49,884 nucleotides of DNA from Bacteroidota bacterium (GCA_030706785.1 JAUZNW010000005.1:1-49884); one strand, 5' to 3'; shown: positions 17,415 to 26,890, numbered from the stretch's first letter. Numbers and translations are program-made. The notes: a model not told the origin generated them from the letters alone.

Positions 17415-18504
17415 ATGATAACTGGAGATCAGATAAAAGACCTTTCGGAACGCCGCGAAGCGTTGAGGAGGTATCTTTGACATTGATGGCAAGCTGGAAC
17501 AAATAGCTGACAGGGAACTTGAAACCCAGAAGCCAGGATTCTGGAACGATGCGAAGTCAGCTGAAGAACTTCTCAGAGAAATATCCCGTATTAAAAGCTG
17601 GACTTCTGATTTTGAAAGAGTTAATACAGCCTTTGAAGACCTGATTGTTATATACGATTTTTACAAAGAAGGGGAAGCCTCGGAAGAAGAGGTTGACAAT
17701 CAGTACAAAAAAAGCCTTTCATTAATTGAAGACCTGGAAGTGAGGAATATGCTCAGGAAGGAAGAAGACCAGATGGGAGCAATCCTCAAGATCAACTCTG
17801 GTGCAGGAGGAACTGAAAGTAATGACTGGGCTGCAATGCTTCTCAGGATGTACCAGCGGTGGGCCGAGAGAAATGATTACAAGGTTAAGGAGCTGGACTT
17901 TCTGCCCGGTGATGAAGTTGGTATTAAGTCGGTGACTCTCGAAATTGACGGGGAAAGGGCTTATGGATATCTTAAGAGTGAAAACGGCGTTCACCGGCTG
18001 GTCAGGATATCTCCTTTCAATGCTCAGGGGAAACGGCAGACTACATTTGCTTCCGTTTTCGTAACTCCCCTGGTGGATAACAATATTGAAATTGAGATCA
18101 ATCCTTCCGATATTACATGGGAAACCTACAGGTCGAGCGGGGCAGGAGGACAGAATGTGAATAAAGTGGAAACAGCAGTAAGGCTGAGGCATCATCCCAC
18201 AGGCATAGTAATTGAGAACCAGGAAACACGGTCACAGCTCAACAACAAGGAGAACGCCCTGAGAATCCTGAAATCCCAGCTGTACGAAATTGAGCTCAGG
18301 AAGCTGAGGGAGGAGCAGCAAAAGATCGAGGGACAGAAGAAGAAGATTGAATGGGGTTCCCAGATAAGATCTTATACGCTTCACCCGTACAAGCTGGTAA
18401 AAGATCACAGGACGAGCTATGAGACAAGCAATGTTCTTGCCGTGCTTGACGGAGACCTGGCTGAATTTATCAAATCATATCTGATGGAATTTGCAGGTGT
18501 ATGA
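17415..18504 (+). CDS. prfB: Peptide chain release factor 2, made by programmed +1 frameshift
   Basis: The reading frame is 17415-17477 joined to 17479-18504. Twenty-one codons from the ATG run to an in-frame TGA at 17478-17480; skipping T17478 continues in the +1 frame from GAC for 341 more residues, 362 in total. The product has the stop-codon recognition tripeptide SPF at 199-201 and the catalytic GGQ at 244-246, the same spacing as in E. coli RF2 (205-207 and 250-252). RF2 ends translation at UGA and UAA. The frameshift lets low RF2 raise its own synthesis. Its modifying enzyme PrmC is encoded at 24800-25666. This is not a pseudogene. Confidence 0.96.
17466..17481 (+). promoter_or_regulatory. 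RF2 autoregulatory +1 frameshift site
   Basis: An internal Shine-Dalgarno-like AGGAGG (17466-17471), a TAT spacer, then CTT TGA C (17475-17481). In E. coli prfB the corresponding elements are AGGGGG, TAT and CTT TGA C, with the same spacing. A slow UGA decode by scarce RF2 lets the P-site tRNA-Leu slip from CUU to UUU, and translation continues in the +1 frame. Confidence 0.95.
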
Positions 18505-18518
18505 AGAATTTAAATCCC

Positions 18519-18553
18519 GCACCGCGTCCCATGCACCGCGCTCCTTGCTTTAA
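18519..18553. repeat. Heptamer tract after prfB, five units
   Basis: Five 7-base units, each beginning GC or GT; gcaccgc occurs twice, separated by one unit. It starts 14 bases after the prfB stop codon and ends about 43 bases before mutA, so it lies in the prfB 3' untranslated region. Confidence 0.6.
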
Positions 18554-18596
18554 TAAAGGAACGCTTGGGCTGGAAAGATATGCTTGAATATGGAAA

Positions 18597-20495
18597 ATGA
18601 CAGTAAACGTGAAGAACCGAAATCTTTTTGATCAGTTCCCCCCTGTTTCAACAAAGGAGTGGATGGATAAGATCAATGCCGATCTGAAGGGAGCTGATTT
18701 CAACAAAAGACTTGTGTGGAGGACCGCTGAAGGATTTGACGTGATGCCATTCTACAGAAGAGAAGACCTGGCGGACCTTAATCATATTGATTCTGTTCTT
18801 TCCTTATACTTAAAACCGGATTCCAAAGGCAAACCAGACAGCAGGAGGATTGCCATGACAGGAAATTCCTGGCTGATACGGCAGGATATCACTGTTACCG
18901 ATTTTAGTACTGGAAACCATAAAGCGCTTTCATTGCTCTCAAAAGGGGTCGATTCGATCGGATTTATCATCACCGACCCTGAATCAATAGATGAAAAGCA
19001 TTTTTATGAATTGCTAAAAGGAATAGATCCGTCAAGTGCAGAGATTAATTTTCTTTCAAACGGAAAGGCTCTTGAAATAATAGATGCACTAATAAAAACA
19101 GCGGTAGAATATGGATTTGACGTCTCATTATTAAGAGGCGCAGTCGAAGCTGATCCGCTGGGAAGGCTGATGACTAACGGCACACTTTGCATACCTGTGG
19201 ATGAGGGTTTTGATTACCTTGCATCCCTTGTCCGGGCAGCATTAACTCTTCCAAATTACAGGAGCTTGCAGATCAATGGTTCCAACTTCGTTAATGCAGG
19301 ATCAGATTCTGTCCGGGAGCTTGCATTCAGCATTTCGATGGGAGTCGAATACCTCGACCAGCTGACAGGCAGAGGGATAAATGCAGGTGAAGCTGCCGGT
19401 AAAATGCGTTTCAGCTTCGGCACCGGATCGGCTTATTTTATGGAAATAGCAAAGCTAAGGGCAGCCCGTGTATTATGGTCTCTCATTGGGGACAAATACC
19501 AGCCTGCTGAGAAAGATCCTTTCAGAATGGAAATTCATTCCATCACAAGCGACTGGAATACAACAATGTACGATCCGTACATAAATATGCTCAGAACCCA
19601 GACCGAGGCAATGTCTGCCGTTCTGGGAGGAACCGATTCGCTTACTGTAAAGCCATACGATTCTGCTTTCAGGATTTCTGGTGATTTTTCGGAAAGGATT
19701 GCCAGGAACCAGCAGCTGATATTGAAGGAAGAAGCTTTTTTCGACAGGGTTGCTGATCCTGCATCCGGCTCTTACTATATTGAGAAGCTCACAGCTCTTA
19801 TTGCTGAAAATGCATGGAAGCTTTTTCTGGAGATAGAGGAAACGGGCGGGTTTCTCTCAGCCCTCACCTCAGGTTTCATTCAGAAGCAAATTGCGGAATC
19901 ATCGGCAGCAAAGAAAAACGGTCTCACCAAAAGGAAAGAAATACTTGTCGGGACAAACCTTTATCCTGACCCGGAAGAGAAATTCACACTTAATGAAAAT
20001 ATAAAGTCAAGTCCGCGTCCTTCGGAATTGCAGGATCTATTAATAGAGCCGCTCAGGTCTGCACGGGGATCTGAAGATTTCGAAAAACTACGCCTGGCAG
20101 TGGAAAAGGCACCGAAGCGGCCTGTCGCTTTTATGCTTACACTTGGGAACCAGGTGATGAGAAGAGCAAGATCACAATTCTCAGCAGGATTTTTCGGGTG
20201 TGCAGGCTACCGGATAATTGAAAGCGACGGTTTCGGTTCCGCTGATGAAGGATGCGAAGCTGCAATCAGATCCGATGCTGATATAGTGGTGATATGCAGC
20301 TCTGATGAAGAATATGCTTTATATGCACCGGTGATAAATAAAAAGCTTGAAGGAAAAGCGATTATGGTTGTCGCCGGTAATCCGCCCGATATCGAAGAGC
20401 TTAAATCCATGGGTATCAGGAATTTCATCAGCGTCCGGTCGGATGTACTTGAAAGCCTGACATATTTCAATTCATGCCTTGGGATAGGACAGTGA
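18597..20495 (+). CDS. mutA: Methylmalonyl-CoA mutase, small (beta) subunit
   Basis: 632 residues, close to the 638 of the Propionibacterium small subunit. The TIM-barrel part is recognisable (FSFGTGSAYFMEIAKLRAAR, DPASGSYYIEKLT). The C-terminal cobalamin-binding-like domain (FSAGFFGCAGYRIIESDGF) lacks the DxHxxG motif, as expected for the non-catalytic subunit, which does not bind B12. With MutB it forms the heterodimer that interconverts (R)-methylmalonyl-CoA and succinyl-CoA in propionate metabolism. The mutB start lies 18 bases downstream. No meaB chaperone or epimerase gene is visible in the window. Confidence 0.93.
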   Translation: MTVNVKNRNLFDQFPPVSTKEWMDKINADLKGADFNKRLVWRTAEGFDVMPFYRREDLADLNHIDSVLSLYLKPDSKGKPDSRRIAMTGNSWLIRQDITVTDFSTGNHKALSLLSKGVDSIGFIITDPESIDEKHFYELLKGIDPSSAEINFLSNGKALEIIDALIKTAVEYGFDVSLLRGAVEADPLGRLMTNGTLCIPVDEGFDYLASLVRAALTLPNYRSLQINGSNFVNAGSDSVRELAFSISMGVEYLDQLTGRGINAGEAAGKMRFSFGTGSAYFMEIAKLRAARVLWSLIGDKYQPAEKDPFRMEIHSITSDWNTTMYDPYINMLRTQTEAMSAVLGGTDSLTVKPYDSAFRISGDFSERIARNQQLILKEEAFFDRVADPASGSYYIEKLTALIAENAWKLFLEIEETGGFLSALTSGFIQKQIAESSAAKKNGLTKRKEILVGTNLYPDPEEKFTLNENIKSSPRPSELQDLLIEPLRSARGSEDFEKLRLAVEKAPKRPVAFMLTLGNQVMRRARSQFSAGFFGCAGYRIIESDGFGSADEGCEAAIRSDADIVVICSSDEEYALYAPVINKKLEGKAIMVVAGNPPDIEELKSMGIRNFISVRSDVLESLTYFNSCLGIGQ

Positions 20496-20513
20496 ATATT
20501 ATGTGGAAGATCT

Positions 20514-22664
20514 ATGAGACCAAAATTCAGTCATAACGACCTTTCTTCCAAACAGCTGCATAATGTTGGTTTTGGTGATCCTGCCGGACATGGAGATGAG
20601 GAAGCATGGATAACTCCTGAAAAAATTCCTGTTAAAAGGTATTACAGGAAGAGTGATATTGAAGGTATTGGACACCTTTATTATGCTGCCGGGATCCCTC
20701 CGTTTCTAAGGGGTCCTTATTCGGCAATGTATGCTGTCCATCCATGGACCATCAGGCAGTATGCCGGATTTTCTACAGCTGAGGAGTCTAACGCTTTCTA
20801 CAGGAAGAATCTTGCAGCCGGGCAGAAGGGACTGTCGGTTGCATTCGATCTTGCCACTCATCGCGGCTATGATTCGGATCATGAGCGTGTTGCAGGTGAT
20901 GTCGGCAAGGCAGGCGTGGCTGTAGATTCCGTTCTTGATATGAAGATCCTCTTTGACAGGATACCGCTCAGTAAGATTTCCGTGTCGATGACGATGAACG
21001 GTGCAGTTCTGCCTGTCATGGCTTTTTATATAGTCGCGGCACTTGAACAGGGAGCAAAGCTGGAAGAGCTGTCAGGGACGATTCAAAACGATATCCTGAA
21101 GGAGTTCATGGTCCGGAACACCTATATCTACCCTCCTGATTTTTCAATGAGGATTATAACTGATATCCTGAAGTATACCGCGGCCAGCATGCCCAAATTC
21201 AATTCGATCAGTATTTCAGGCTACCATATGCAGGAAGCGGGCGCAACTTGTGACATAGAACTCGGATATACTCTTGCCGACGGCCTCGAATACCTGAGGG
21301 CAGGAATAAATGCCGGTCTTGATATTGATGATTTTGCACCGAGACTGTCATTCTTCTGGGCTGTCGGGATGAATCATTTTATGGAAATCGCCAAAATGAG
21401 GGCCGCCAGGATGCTATGGGCAAAGATTGTCAGAAAATTCAATCCGAAGAATCCGAAATCGCTGGCTTTGAGGACCCATTGCCAGACATCAGGGTGGAGC
21501 CTCACGGAGCAGGATCCTTTTAATAATGTAGGCCGAACCTGCATTGAAGCAATGGCTGCTGCCCTGGGTCACACGCAGAGCCTCCACACCAATGCTCTTG
21601 ATGAAGCCCTTGCACTTCCTACTGAATTTTCTGCTCGTATTGCAAGAAATACTCAGATATATCTTCAGGAGGAAACAAAGATATGCAAAGCTGTCGATCC
21701 ATGGGCAGGATCATATTATGTTGAAACATTAACACATGAGATAGCGAACCGTGCCTGGGAGAATATTGAAGAGATTGAAAGCCTGGGCGGGATGGCGAGG
21801 GCGATTGACTCGGGCGTTCCCAAGATGAGAATTGAAGAAGCTGCCGTTAGAACGCAGGCAAGGATCGATTCCGGAAAGCAGGTAATAGTCGGCACAAACA
21901 AATACAGGCTTGAAAAAGAGGAACCGCTCGAACTTCTGGAAGTTGATAATACAGCAGTCAGGGAAGCTCAGATAATACGTCTGGCACAGCTGAGGGCTGA
22001 AAGAAGTGAAAAGGAGTGCAGGGAGGCTCTTGATGCCATAACCAGGTGTGTCAGCTCCGGTAAGGGCAATCTTCTCGAGTTGGCGGTTAAGGCAGCTTCA
22101 AAAAGGGCAAGCCTTGGAGAAATATCCTATGCATGTGAAAAAATTGTCGGGAGGTACAAAGCAGTGATAAGAACTATTTCAGGTGCTTACTCGTCGGAGT
22201 ATAAGTCCGGCGGTGAGATTGAAGAGGTCAGGAAGCTGGTGGCTCAGTTTGCGCAAAGGGAGGGTCGCCAGCCAAGAATCATGATCGCGAAGATCGGGCA
22301 GGATGGCCACGACAGGGGCGCGAAAGTGGTATCAACCGGGTATGCCGACATAGGATTTGATGTCGATATCGGCCCCCTGTTCCAGACACCGGCCGAGGCT
22401 GCAAAGCAAGCCGTCGAGAATGATGTCCATGTGCTCGGTGTGTCGAGCCTTGCTGCAGGGCATAAAACCCTTATCCCCAGGGTAATAGAGGAGCTGAAAA
22501 AGCTCGGGAGAGAAGATATCCTTGTTGTTGTGGGAGGTGTGATCCCGCCGCAGGACTACAAGTTCCTTTATGATGCAGGTGTAGCAGGCATTTTCGGACC
22601 CGGGACATCAGTTGCCAGAGCTGCCAGGCAGATACTCGAAATACTCCTTCACGCCTTTGAATGA
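20514..22664 (+). CDS. mutB: Methylmalonyl-CoA mutase, large (alpha) subunit, B12-binding
   Basis: 716 residues, typical for the catalytic subunit. The N-terminal substrate barrel includes [20 protein letters not shown] and [18 protein letters not shown]. The C-terminal cobalamin domain has the B12-ligand motif with D597 and the cobalt-binding H599 ([13 protein letters not shown]), followed by [13 protein letters not shown] and [12 protein letters not shown]. It catalyses the radical B12 rearrangement between methylmalonyl-CoA and succinyl-CoA in the cytoplasm. In Bacteroidota this serves propionate formation from succinate or the reverse. It is translated with mutA. Confidence 0.96.
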   Translation: MRPKFSHNDLSSKQLHNVGFGDPAGHGDEEAWITPEKIPVKRYYRKSDIEGIGHLYYAAGIPPFLRGPYSAMYAVHPWTIRQYAGFSTAEESNAFYRKNLAAGQKGLSVAFDLATHRGYDSDHERVAGDVGKAGVAVDSVLDMKILFDRIPLSKISVSMTMNGAVLPVMAFYIVAALEQGAKLEELSGTIQNDILKEFMVRNTYIYPPDFSMRIITDILKYTAASMPKFNSISISGYHMQEAGATCDIELGYTLADGLEYLRAGINAGLDIDDFAPRLSFFWAVGMNHFMEIAKMRAARMLWAKIVRKFNPKNPKSLALRTHCQTSGWSLTEQDPFNNVGRTCIEAMAAALGHTQSLHTNALDEALALPTEFSARIARNTQIYLQEETKICKAVDPWAGSYYVETLTHEIANRAWENIEEIESLGGMARAIDSGVPKMRIEEAAVRTQARIDSGKQVIVGTNKYRLEKEEPLELLEVDNTAVREAQIIRLAQLRAERSEKECREALDAITRCVSSGKGNLLELAVKAASKRASLGEISYACEKIVGRYKAVIRTISGAYSSEYKSGGEIEEVRKLVAQFAQREGRQPRIMIAKIGQDGHDRGAKVVSTGYADIGFDVDIGPLFQTPAEAAKQAVENDVHVLGVSSLAAGHKTLIPRVIEELKKLGREDILVVVGGVIPPQDYKFLYDAGVAGIFGPGTSVARAARQILEILLHAFE

Positions 22665-22699
22665 AAAAATAACTAACTTGCAGACTAAGTTGCTCATAA

Positions 22700-23263
22700 A
22701 TGAAAAGATTACTGTTTTTTATCGTTTTGGTAATTCTTATTCCGGCTGGATGCAAAACAGTTAAACCTGCTGTCGAGGTGCATCAGGCCGATACACAGGT
22801 TAAAAGTATTCCACAGGGAACCGATTTTTCAAAGCAGGAGACCTGGATCCTTGGCTATTTCAATCCGGCCCGTTTGTCACAACCGCCCTATTCGGAATGG
22901 TATTCAAAGGGATTTAATGAATATAAACCCGATCCGGCCGTAATTGAAAAGCTGTCGAAGGTAAACAAGGACGATCTGTCAATCAAAATCGTAATGGGCA
23001 CCTGGTGCCCCGACAGCAGGCGCGAAGTCCCGAGGTTCATGCAGGTTCTGGACCAATTGAAATTCCCTTCCGATAAACTGACCTTCATAGGAGTTGACAA
23101 TGAAAAGCATTCCCCGATCGGAGATTATGAATATCTTAATATCCAGCGCGTCCCTACTTTTATTATCATGAAAAATAATGTTGAAGCTGGACGCATCATT
23201 GAGAATCCTGTGGCGTCTTTAGAACAGGATATTCTGAATATTCTGAACAGGAGTGAAAAATAA
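22700..23263 (+). CDS. Thioredoxin-like lipoprotein with a CPDS active site
   Basis: 187 residues. A signal peptide ends in a lipobox (IPAGC, lipidated C18). The thioredoxin-like fold has TWCPDSRREV with C103, Ser106 where a second Cys would be, and the cis-proline P152 in RVPTFII. A CxxS site usually cannot complete dithiol exchange alone; such proteins can act in mixed-disulphide formation or reduction with a partner. Its envelope location follows from the lipobox; the partner is unknown. The gene starts 35 bases after mutB and 17 bases precede the DUF4190 gene, so it may share their transcript. No functional link to the mutase is evident. Confidence 0.8.
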   Translation: MKRLLFFIVLVILIPAGCKTVKPAVEVHQADTQVKSIPQGTDFSKQETWILGYFNPARLSQPPYSEWYSKGFNEYKPDPAVIEKLSKVNKDDLSIKIVMGTWCPDSRREVPRFMQVLDQLKFPSDKLTFIGVDNEKHSPIGDYEYLNIQRVPTFIIMKNNVEAGRIIENPVASLEQDILNILNRSEK

Positions 23264-23280
23264 TTATAACTAAGCAGGTC

Positions 23281-23853
23281 ATGGAAGATTTTACGAATAA
23301 CACAAGTCAGAATCCGGGAGGTCAGACGAGCACCCAGGGTCAGAGACCAATCGGAGGTCAGAACCTGGGGGTTGCGGCCCTTATCACTGCGATAATAACA
23401 TTTGTTCTTGCAGTCATACCATGCGTCGGCCTTATAGCCATAATACCCGGATTAATAGCAATAGTCCTCGCAGCAATCGGATTATCACGTGCTTCAGCTG
23501 GTGAAGCTCCGCGGGGGTTGCTGATTGCTGGATTAATAATCGCGGTGGTTGCCTCAGTTATTTCCTTCTCGCAGATCTTCGTTGCCGGAAGGATCGGCAA
23601 TAAGTTCCATCGCCAATGGGGTGGCAAGATAGAAAACGTGGTCAACGACGTGCAGGAAAATGTCCTTAAAGACCTGGAAAATGCAAATGTGTCAATCAAG
23701 ATTGATAGCAGCGGGGAAAAGGTGGAGATAAATGCATCTGTAGGAAAACAGAATCGTGAGAAGGAGCTGGAAAACCTGGAGAAGGCAAACACGCAATCGA
23801 ATGATACACTGGCAAAAAAGCCGGAAAACAAAAAGCCGGAATCCAAAAAATAG
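23281..23853 (+). CDS. DUF4190-type membrane protein
   Basis: 190 residues. A polar Gly/Gln-rich N-terminus (about 30 residues) is followed by two to three hydrophobic segments with the family pattern GVAALITAIITFVLAVIPC, IIPGLIAIVLAAIGLSRA and GLLIAGLIIAVVASVI. The C-terminal 80 residues are highly charged and rich in Lys, Glu and Asn, with possible coiled-coil character, ending PENKKPESKK. DUF4190 proteins have no established function. The start at 23281 lies 17 bases after the thioredoxin-like gene, and the DUF2752 gene follows within a few bases, so these three are likely one transcript. Confidence 0.75.
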   Translation: MEDFTNNTSQNPGGQTSTQGQRPIGGQNLGVAALITAIITFVLAVIPCVGLIAIIPGLIAIVLAAIGLSRASAGEAPRGLLIAGLIIAVVASVISFSQIFVAGRIGNKFHRQWGGKIENVVNDVQENVLKDLENANVSIKIDSSGEKVEINASVGKQNREKELENLEKANTQSNDTLAKKPENKKPESKK

Positions 23854-23860
23854 TGATAGT

Positions 23861-24298
23861 TTGCACCTGACAGAGAGGTTCAGGAATGAACCCTACCTAC
23901 TTATAAATTTTGTACTTGCCGGAGTAATAGTGTTGATTTTTCTTTATTCCGGCATTTTTTCGCCTGTTAAAGACAATTACCCGGTTGTCTGCATACACGA
24001 GAAGCTTACCGGTAAACCCTGCATTTCATGCGGACTTTCTCATAGCTTTTCACTTGTGGTGAGGGGAAGAATATCGGAGGCTCACAAATGGAATGTTTAC
24101 GGATTGAGGGTGTTTCTCTTTTTCGCCCTTCAGCTTGCATTGAGAGTCGGATTCTCAATTTTCTATATCAGGTACCTGGATACACGAAGGCAGCTCATCA
24201 CCTATGATATTGCCAGTTCAATAGCACTGTTTGTGGTTTGCTTCCTGCCTTATATTGAATATATATTCAATCTTGTTTTTCCACACTCTTCCCCCTGA
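23861..24298 (+). CDS. DUF2752 membrane protein
   Basis: About 145 residues if translation starts at the TTG at 23861, 7 bases after the DUF4190 stop. The frame is open further upstream, but that part overlaps the DUF4190 gene and reads as a basic shadow sequence. The body has three hydrophobic segments and the DUF2752 signature around GKPCISCGLSHSF, which corresponds to the family's CPxCGxTR/H motif. The function is unknown. The start is uncertain because there is no in-frame ATG near the first membrane segment. The gene converges on recX 41 bases downstream. Confidence 0.7.
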   Translation: MHLTERFRNEPYLLINFVLAGVIVLIFLYSGIFSPVKDNYPVVCIHEKLTGKPCISCGLSHSFSLVVRGRISEAHKWNVYGLRVFLFFALQLALRVGFSIFYIRYLDTRRQLITYDIASSIALFVVCFLPYIEYIFNLVFPHSSP

Positions 24299-24339
24299 AA
24301 GAGGTTGGTAAGTCCCCTTTAGGGATTTTAGGGTGGATT

Positions 24340-24813
24340 TCAATCCAGATCATTCAGGATATCATACAGCAAATTGCTTTCATACCCCCTCGATTGCCCG
24401 AATCTCATGAGCTTACCTTTCAGATCAAACTGATTTTTGGCCTTGATGGTTTTCCTGTGCTCATATAAGATATCCTTTACTGTCTGCCGGTACAGATCTT
24501 CGTCAAGCGATTCAAGTGCCGACCGTATTGATCCCTCATTTACCTTTTTTGAACCAAGGTGAGCTGCGATCTTAAGTTTTCCCCATTTATTGTACCTGAA
24601 TTTATCTTTGGTAAAGGCACTTGCATACCTTGCTTCATTAATGAAATTATCCCTGATAAGTGTACTGATTACACTTGCAGCCTCCCTGTCGTCAAGTCCC
24701 CATGAAGTAAGCTTTATACGGATATCCTCCCTGCAGTATTCCCTGCCTGCACAGAGTGCCATTGCCTTTTTCAGGGCAGCCTTTATTTGTTCATTTTTAT
24801 CAGCTTTTTCCAC
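24340..24813 (-). CDS. recX: RecX-family regulatory protein
   Basis: 157 residues, the normal RecX length. It is composed of the three-helix repeats of the family: AMALCAGREYCREDIRIKL, then LIRDNFINEARYASAFTKDK with KWGKLKIAAHLGSK, then LRFGQSRGYESNLLYDIL-like text at the C-terminus. RecX modulates RecA filaments, usually inhibiting strand exchange and recombination. No recA is in the window. The start overlaps the 3' end of prmC by 14 bases, so the genes are probably translated from one message. Confidence 0.87.
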   Translation of the reverse strand: MEKADKNEQIKAALKKAMALCAGREYCREDIRIKLTSWGLDDREAASVISTLIRDNFINEARYASAFTKDKFRYNKWGKLKIAAHLGSKKVNEGSIRSALESLDEDLYRQTVKDILYEHRKTIKAKNQFDLKGKLMRFGQSRGYESNLLYDILNDLD

Positions 24814-25666
24814 AATGCAAAAATCTGTCTTTCCCGTTAATATCTTTCAGAATCCTGATATCCCTGTAGTTGAATAATTCACTTAGCTTCCTGATCTGCA
24901 TTCCCATAGCCTCATTGATTTCGTAATAGATCTTTCCTCCAGGGCTTAATGCTTCCTCCGCAAAGTTAAAGATTGCCCGGTAAAATTTAAGTGGATCATT
25001 GTCTGACACAAATAACGCCCTGTGCGGTTCAAAATCAAGAACATTCCTGTTCATCAGGAGCATTTCCGAGTACCGGACATAGGGCGGATTGCTGACTATG
25101 AGATCAAAACTTTCCGACATTTTCGTATCGGATTTAAGGATGTCTGCCTTTACGAAAGTCACATGGGCATGATTGATCACCGCATTTTCTGCTGCAATCC
25201 TGAGAGCCCTGACCGAATTATCAGTCGCTGTTACCCTGGCAGCCGGAAGGTTCAGGGCAAGATTGATTGCAATGGCACCGGTCCCGGTCCCGATGTCGAT
25301 TATTTTTCCCTGGAAATTATTGTTTTCCTTGATAACCAAATCAACCAGCTCTTCAGTTTCAGGCCTCGGGATTAAAACGCCCGGACTGACCTTTAACCTG
25401 CATCCGTAGAATTCTGTTTCACCGGTTACGTACTGAACGGGCTTCCCCTTCTTCAGATCTCTGCAATAACGGATGATTGCATCAGTTTTTCTGCTTCCGG
25501 TTTCCACCTCATCATTACTTAAAAGCTGCGCCCTGGTTTTATCCTTGAAAACATGGGTCAGAATAATCATTGCAATGCTTTCAGTTTCCCGGGGAGGATA
25601 AAGGCTCGCAAGTTCTGACGTTATAAAATTTCTGATGTCTCTAATTGTTTGTAATTTAATGGCCAT
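24800..25666 (-). CDS. prmC: Release factor glutamine methyltransferase
   Basis: 288 residues. The substrate-binding segment is VLIPRPETEELVDLVI (from about residue 98), the SAM-binding motif is IIDIGTGTGAIAINLAL (about 122-138), and the catalytic NPPY is at 193-196 (VSNPPYVRYSE). PrmC methylates the glutamine of the GGQ motif of class I release factors; that motif is present in the prfB product in this window. The N-terminal helical domain is present, so the gene is complete. It overlaps recX downstream and is divergent from ribD, only 23 bases away. Confidence 0.95.
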   Translation of the reverse strand: MAIKLQTIRDIRNFITSELASLYPPRETESIAMIILTHVFKDKTRAQLLSNDEVETGSRKTDAIIRYCRDLKKGKPVQYVTGETEFYGCRLKVSPGVLIPRPETEELVDLVIKENNNFQGKIIDIGTGTGAIAINLALNLPAARVTATDNSVRALRIAAENAVINHAHVTFVKADILKSDTKMSESFDLIVSNPPYVRYSEMLLMNRNVLDFEPHRALFVSDNDPLKFYRAIFNFAEEALSPGGKIYYEINEAMGMQIRKLSELFNYRDIRILKDINGKDRFLHCGKS

Positions 25667-25670
25667 AACT

Positions 25671-25678
25671 CAAAATTA
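25671..25678 (-). promoter_or_regulatory. TAnnTTTG box very close to the prmC start
   Basis: Reads TAATTTTG on the minus strand, an exact -7 consensus match, with only 4 bases between it and the prmC ATG. If used, the transcript would start at or next to the start codon, a leaderless or nearly leaderless mRNA. The whole ribD-prmC gap is 23 bases, leaving little room for another promoter. Confidence 0.4.
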
Positions 25679-25689
25679 GCACTTTCATA

Positions 25690-26748
25690 GTGATGACCGG
25701 GGAAACGGATCTGAAATTCATTCACAGGTGTCTTGAACTGGCCTCCAGGGCAGAGGGGAACACTTATCCGAATCCGCTGGTAGGATCCGTGATTGCACAT
25801 GAAGGGGTTATAATAGGTGAGGGTTTTCATAGGAAAGCCGGAGAACCGCATGCCGAAGTTGTAGCAATTGAATCTGTAGGGAATAAAGAACTTCTTTCAA
25901 CATCAACGCTTTACGTCAATCTTGAACCCTGTTCCCATTTCGGAAAAACTCCTCCGTGCGCAGATCTGATAATCTCTCATAATATACCCAGAATTGTGGT
26001 CGGTACAAAAGATACCAGTGAGAAGGTTTCAGGCAGAGGGATCGAAAAACTTAGATCTTCGGGCTGTTCAGTAATCGCTGGAGTGGCTGAGGAGGAATGC
26101 AGGAGGATAAACAGGCGATTCTTTACGTTTCACGAGAAGAAGAGACCTTACATAACACTTAAATGGGCTGAAAGCTCTGACGGATTTCTTGATATTAATA
26201 GGAGCTCAGAATCGGCTGCGGGAATCAACTGGATCACAGGCAAGCCTGAAAGAATTCTTGTACATAAATGGAGAGCGTCGGAACAATCGATATTGGTCGG
26301 TGCCGGCACGGTCAGGATCGATGATCCGGAGCTGAATGTAAGGGAATGGAAAGGCAGTAATCCCCTGAGGGTTATTCTGTGCGGATCCGGAAGGCTGCCT
26401 GAAGATATCGCTATGATCCATTCGGAAGGATCAACAATAATATTTACCTGTTTTCCGGAAAAGATCAACCTGCCTGATGTGATACCGGTTAAACTGAATG
26501 ATCATGAGCTGGCCGCACTCCAGATCTCAAATTTCCTGTATGAATCGGATCTTCAATCGCTGCTTATTGAAGGAGGGCGTCAGGTCCTGGAGCATTTTAT
26601 CACTAGCGGAATCTGGGATGAAGCAAGGGTATTCCGGGGAAAAACGAAATTCGGGGAGGGAATAAAAGCTCCTGAAATCCGGGGCACATCTTACCTTAAG
26701 CAGGAATTCAGCAGCAGCTCTCTGGAGATTATAATCAATGATAAATAA
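25690..26748 (+). CDS. ribD: Bifunctional riboflavin deaminase/reductase
   Basis: 352 residues (GTG at 25690; the ATG at 25693 is the likelier start). The N-terminal CMP/dCMP-deaminase-like domain has the zinc site H54/E56 (GEPHAEVVAI), C81 (NLEPCSHFGKT) and C90 (PPCADLI). The C-terminal reductase domain begins near residue 150 (RPYITLKWAESSDGFL) and includes GVGTVRIDDP-like text (GAGTVRIDDPELNVR) and LLIEGGRQVLEHF. RibD carries out the second and third steps of riboflavin synthesis in the cytoplasm. No other rib gene is nearby. It converges on the LOG-family gene across a region with stem-loops. Confidence 0.95.
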   Translation: MMTGETDLKFIHRCLELASRAEGNTYPNPLVGSVIAHEGVIIGEGFHRKAGEPHAEVVAIESVGNKELLSTSTLYVNLEPCSHFGKTPPCADLIISHNIPRIVVGTKDTSEKVSGRGIEKLRSSGCSVIAGVAEEECRRINRRFFTFHEKKRPYITLKWAESSDGFLDINRSSESAAGINWITGKPERILVHKWRASEQSILVGAGTVRIDDPELNVREWKGSNPLRVILCGSGRLPEDIAMIHSEGSTIIFTCFPEKINLPDVIPVKLNDHELAALQISNFLYESDLQSLLIEGGRQVLEHFITSGIWDEARVFRGKTKFGEGIKAPEIRGTSYLKQEFSSSSLEIIINDK

Positions 26749-26760
26749 TAGGTTTCACCA

Positions 26761-26850
26761 CCTCCTCCCGCCTTTGGCGGGATACTCCCCCCCGATGAGG
26801 AGGAAATATTTATTAGATAATATAAACTTTCCCCTCCCTGGAAAGGAGGA
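26761..26850. terminator. Nested stem-loop and second stem between convergent genes
   Basis: An inner stem CCCGCC (26767-26772) pairs with GGCGGG (26776-26781) around TTT. An outer stem pairs CCTCCTC (26761-26767) with GAGGAGG (26797-26803). A second, weaker stem pairs CCTCC with GGAGG at about 26833-26849. The region lies between the convergent ribD and LOG-family genes, so it may stop transcription from either side. The CTCCTCC arms resemble those at 12353-12377. Confidence 0.5.
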
Positions 26851-26890
26851 GTGTCATGCGACTGCCCGCGGATGAAGGGGTGGTTTTTCC

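Noticed and set aside
17478-17480. prfB interrupted by TGA, as in a pseudogene
   Set aside because: The full set of programmed frameshift signals surrounds the TGA and the +1 frame continues with all RF2 motifs.
23756-23860. An N-terminal extension of the DUF2752 protein
   Set aside because: The extension overlaps the lysine-rich end of the DUF4190 gene in another frame and reads as its basic shadow.
24299-24339. CCC-TTTA-GGG stem as a terminator between DUF2752 and recX
   Set aside because: The stem is only three to four pairs and the following T run is short.
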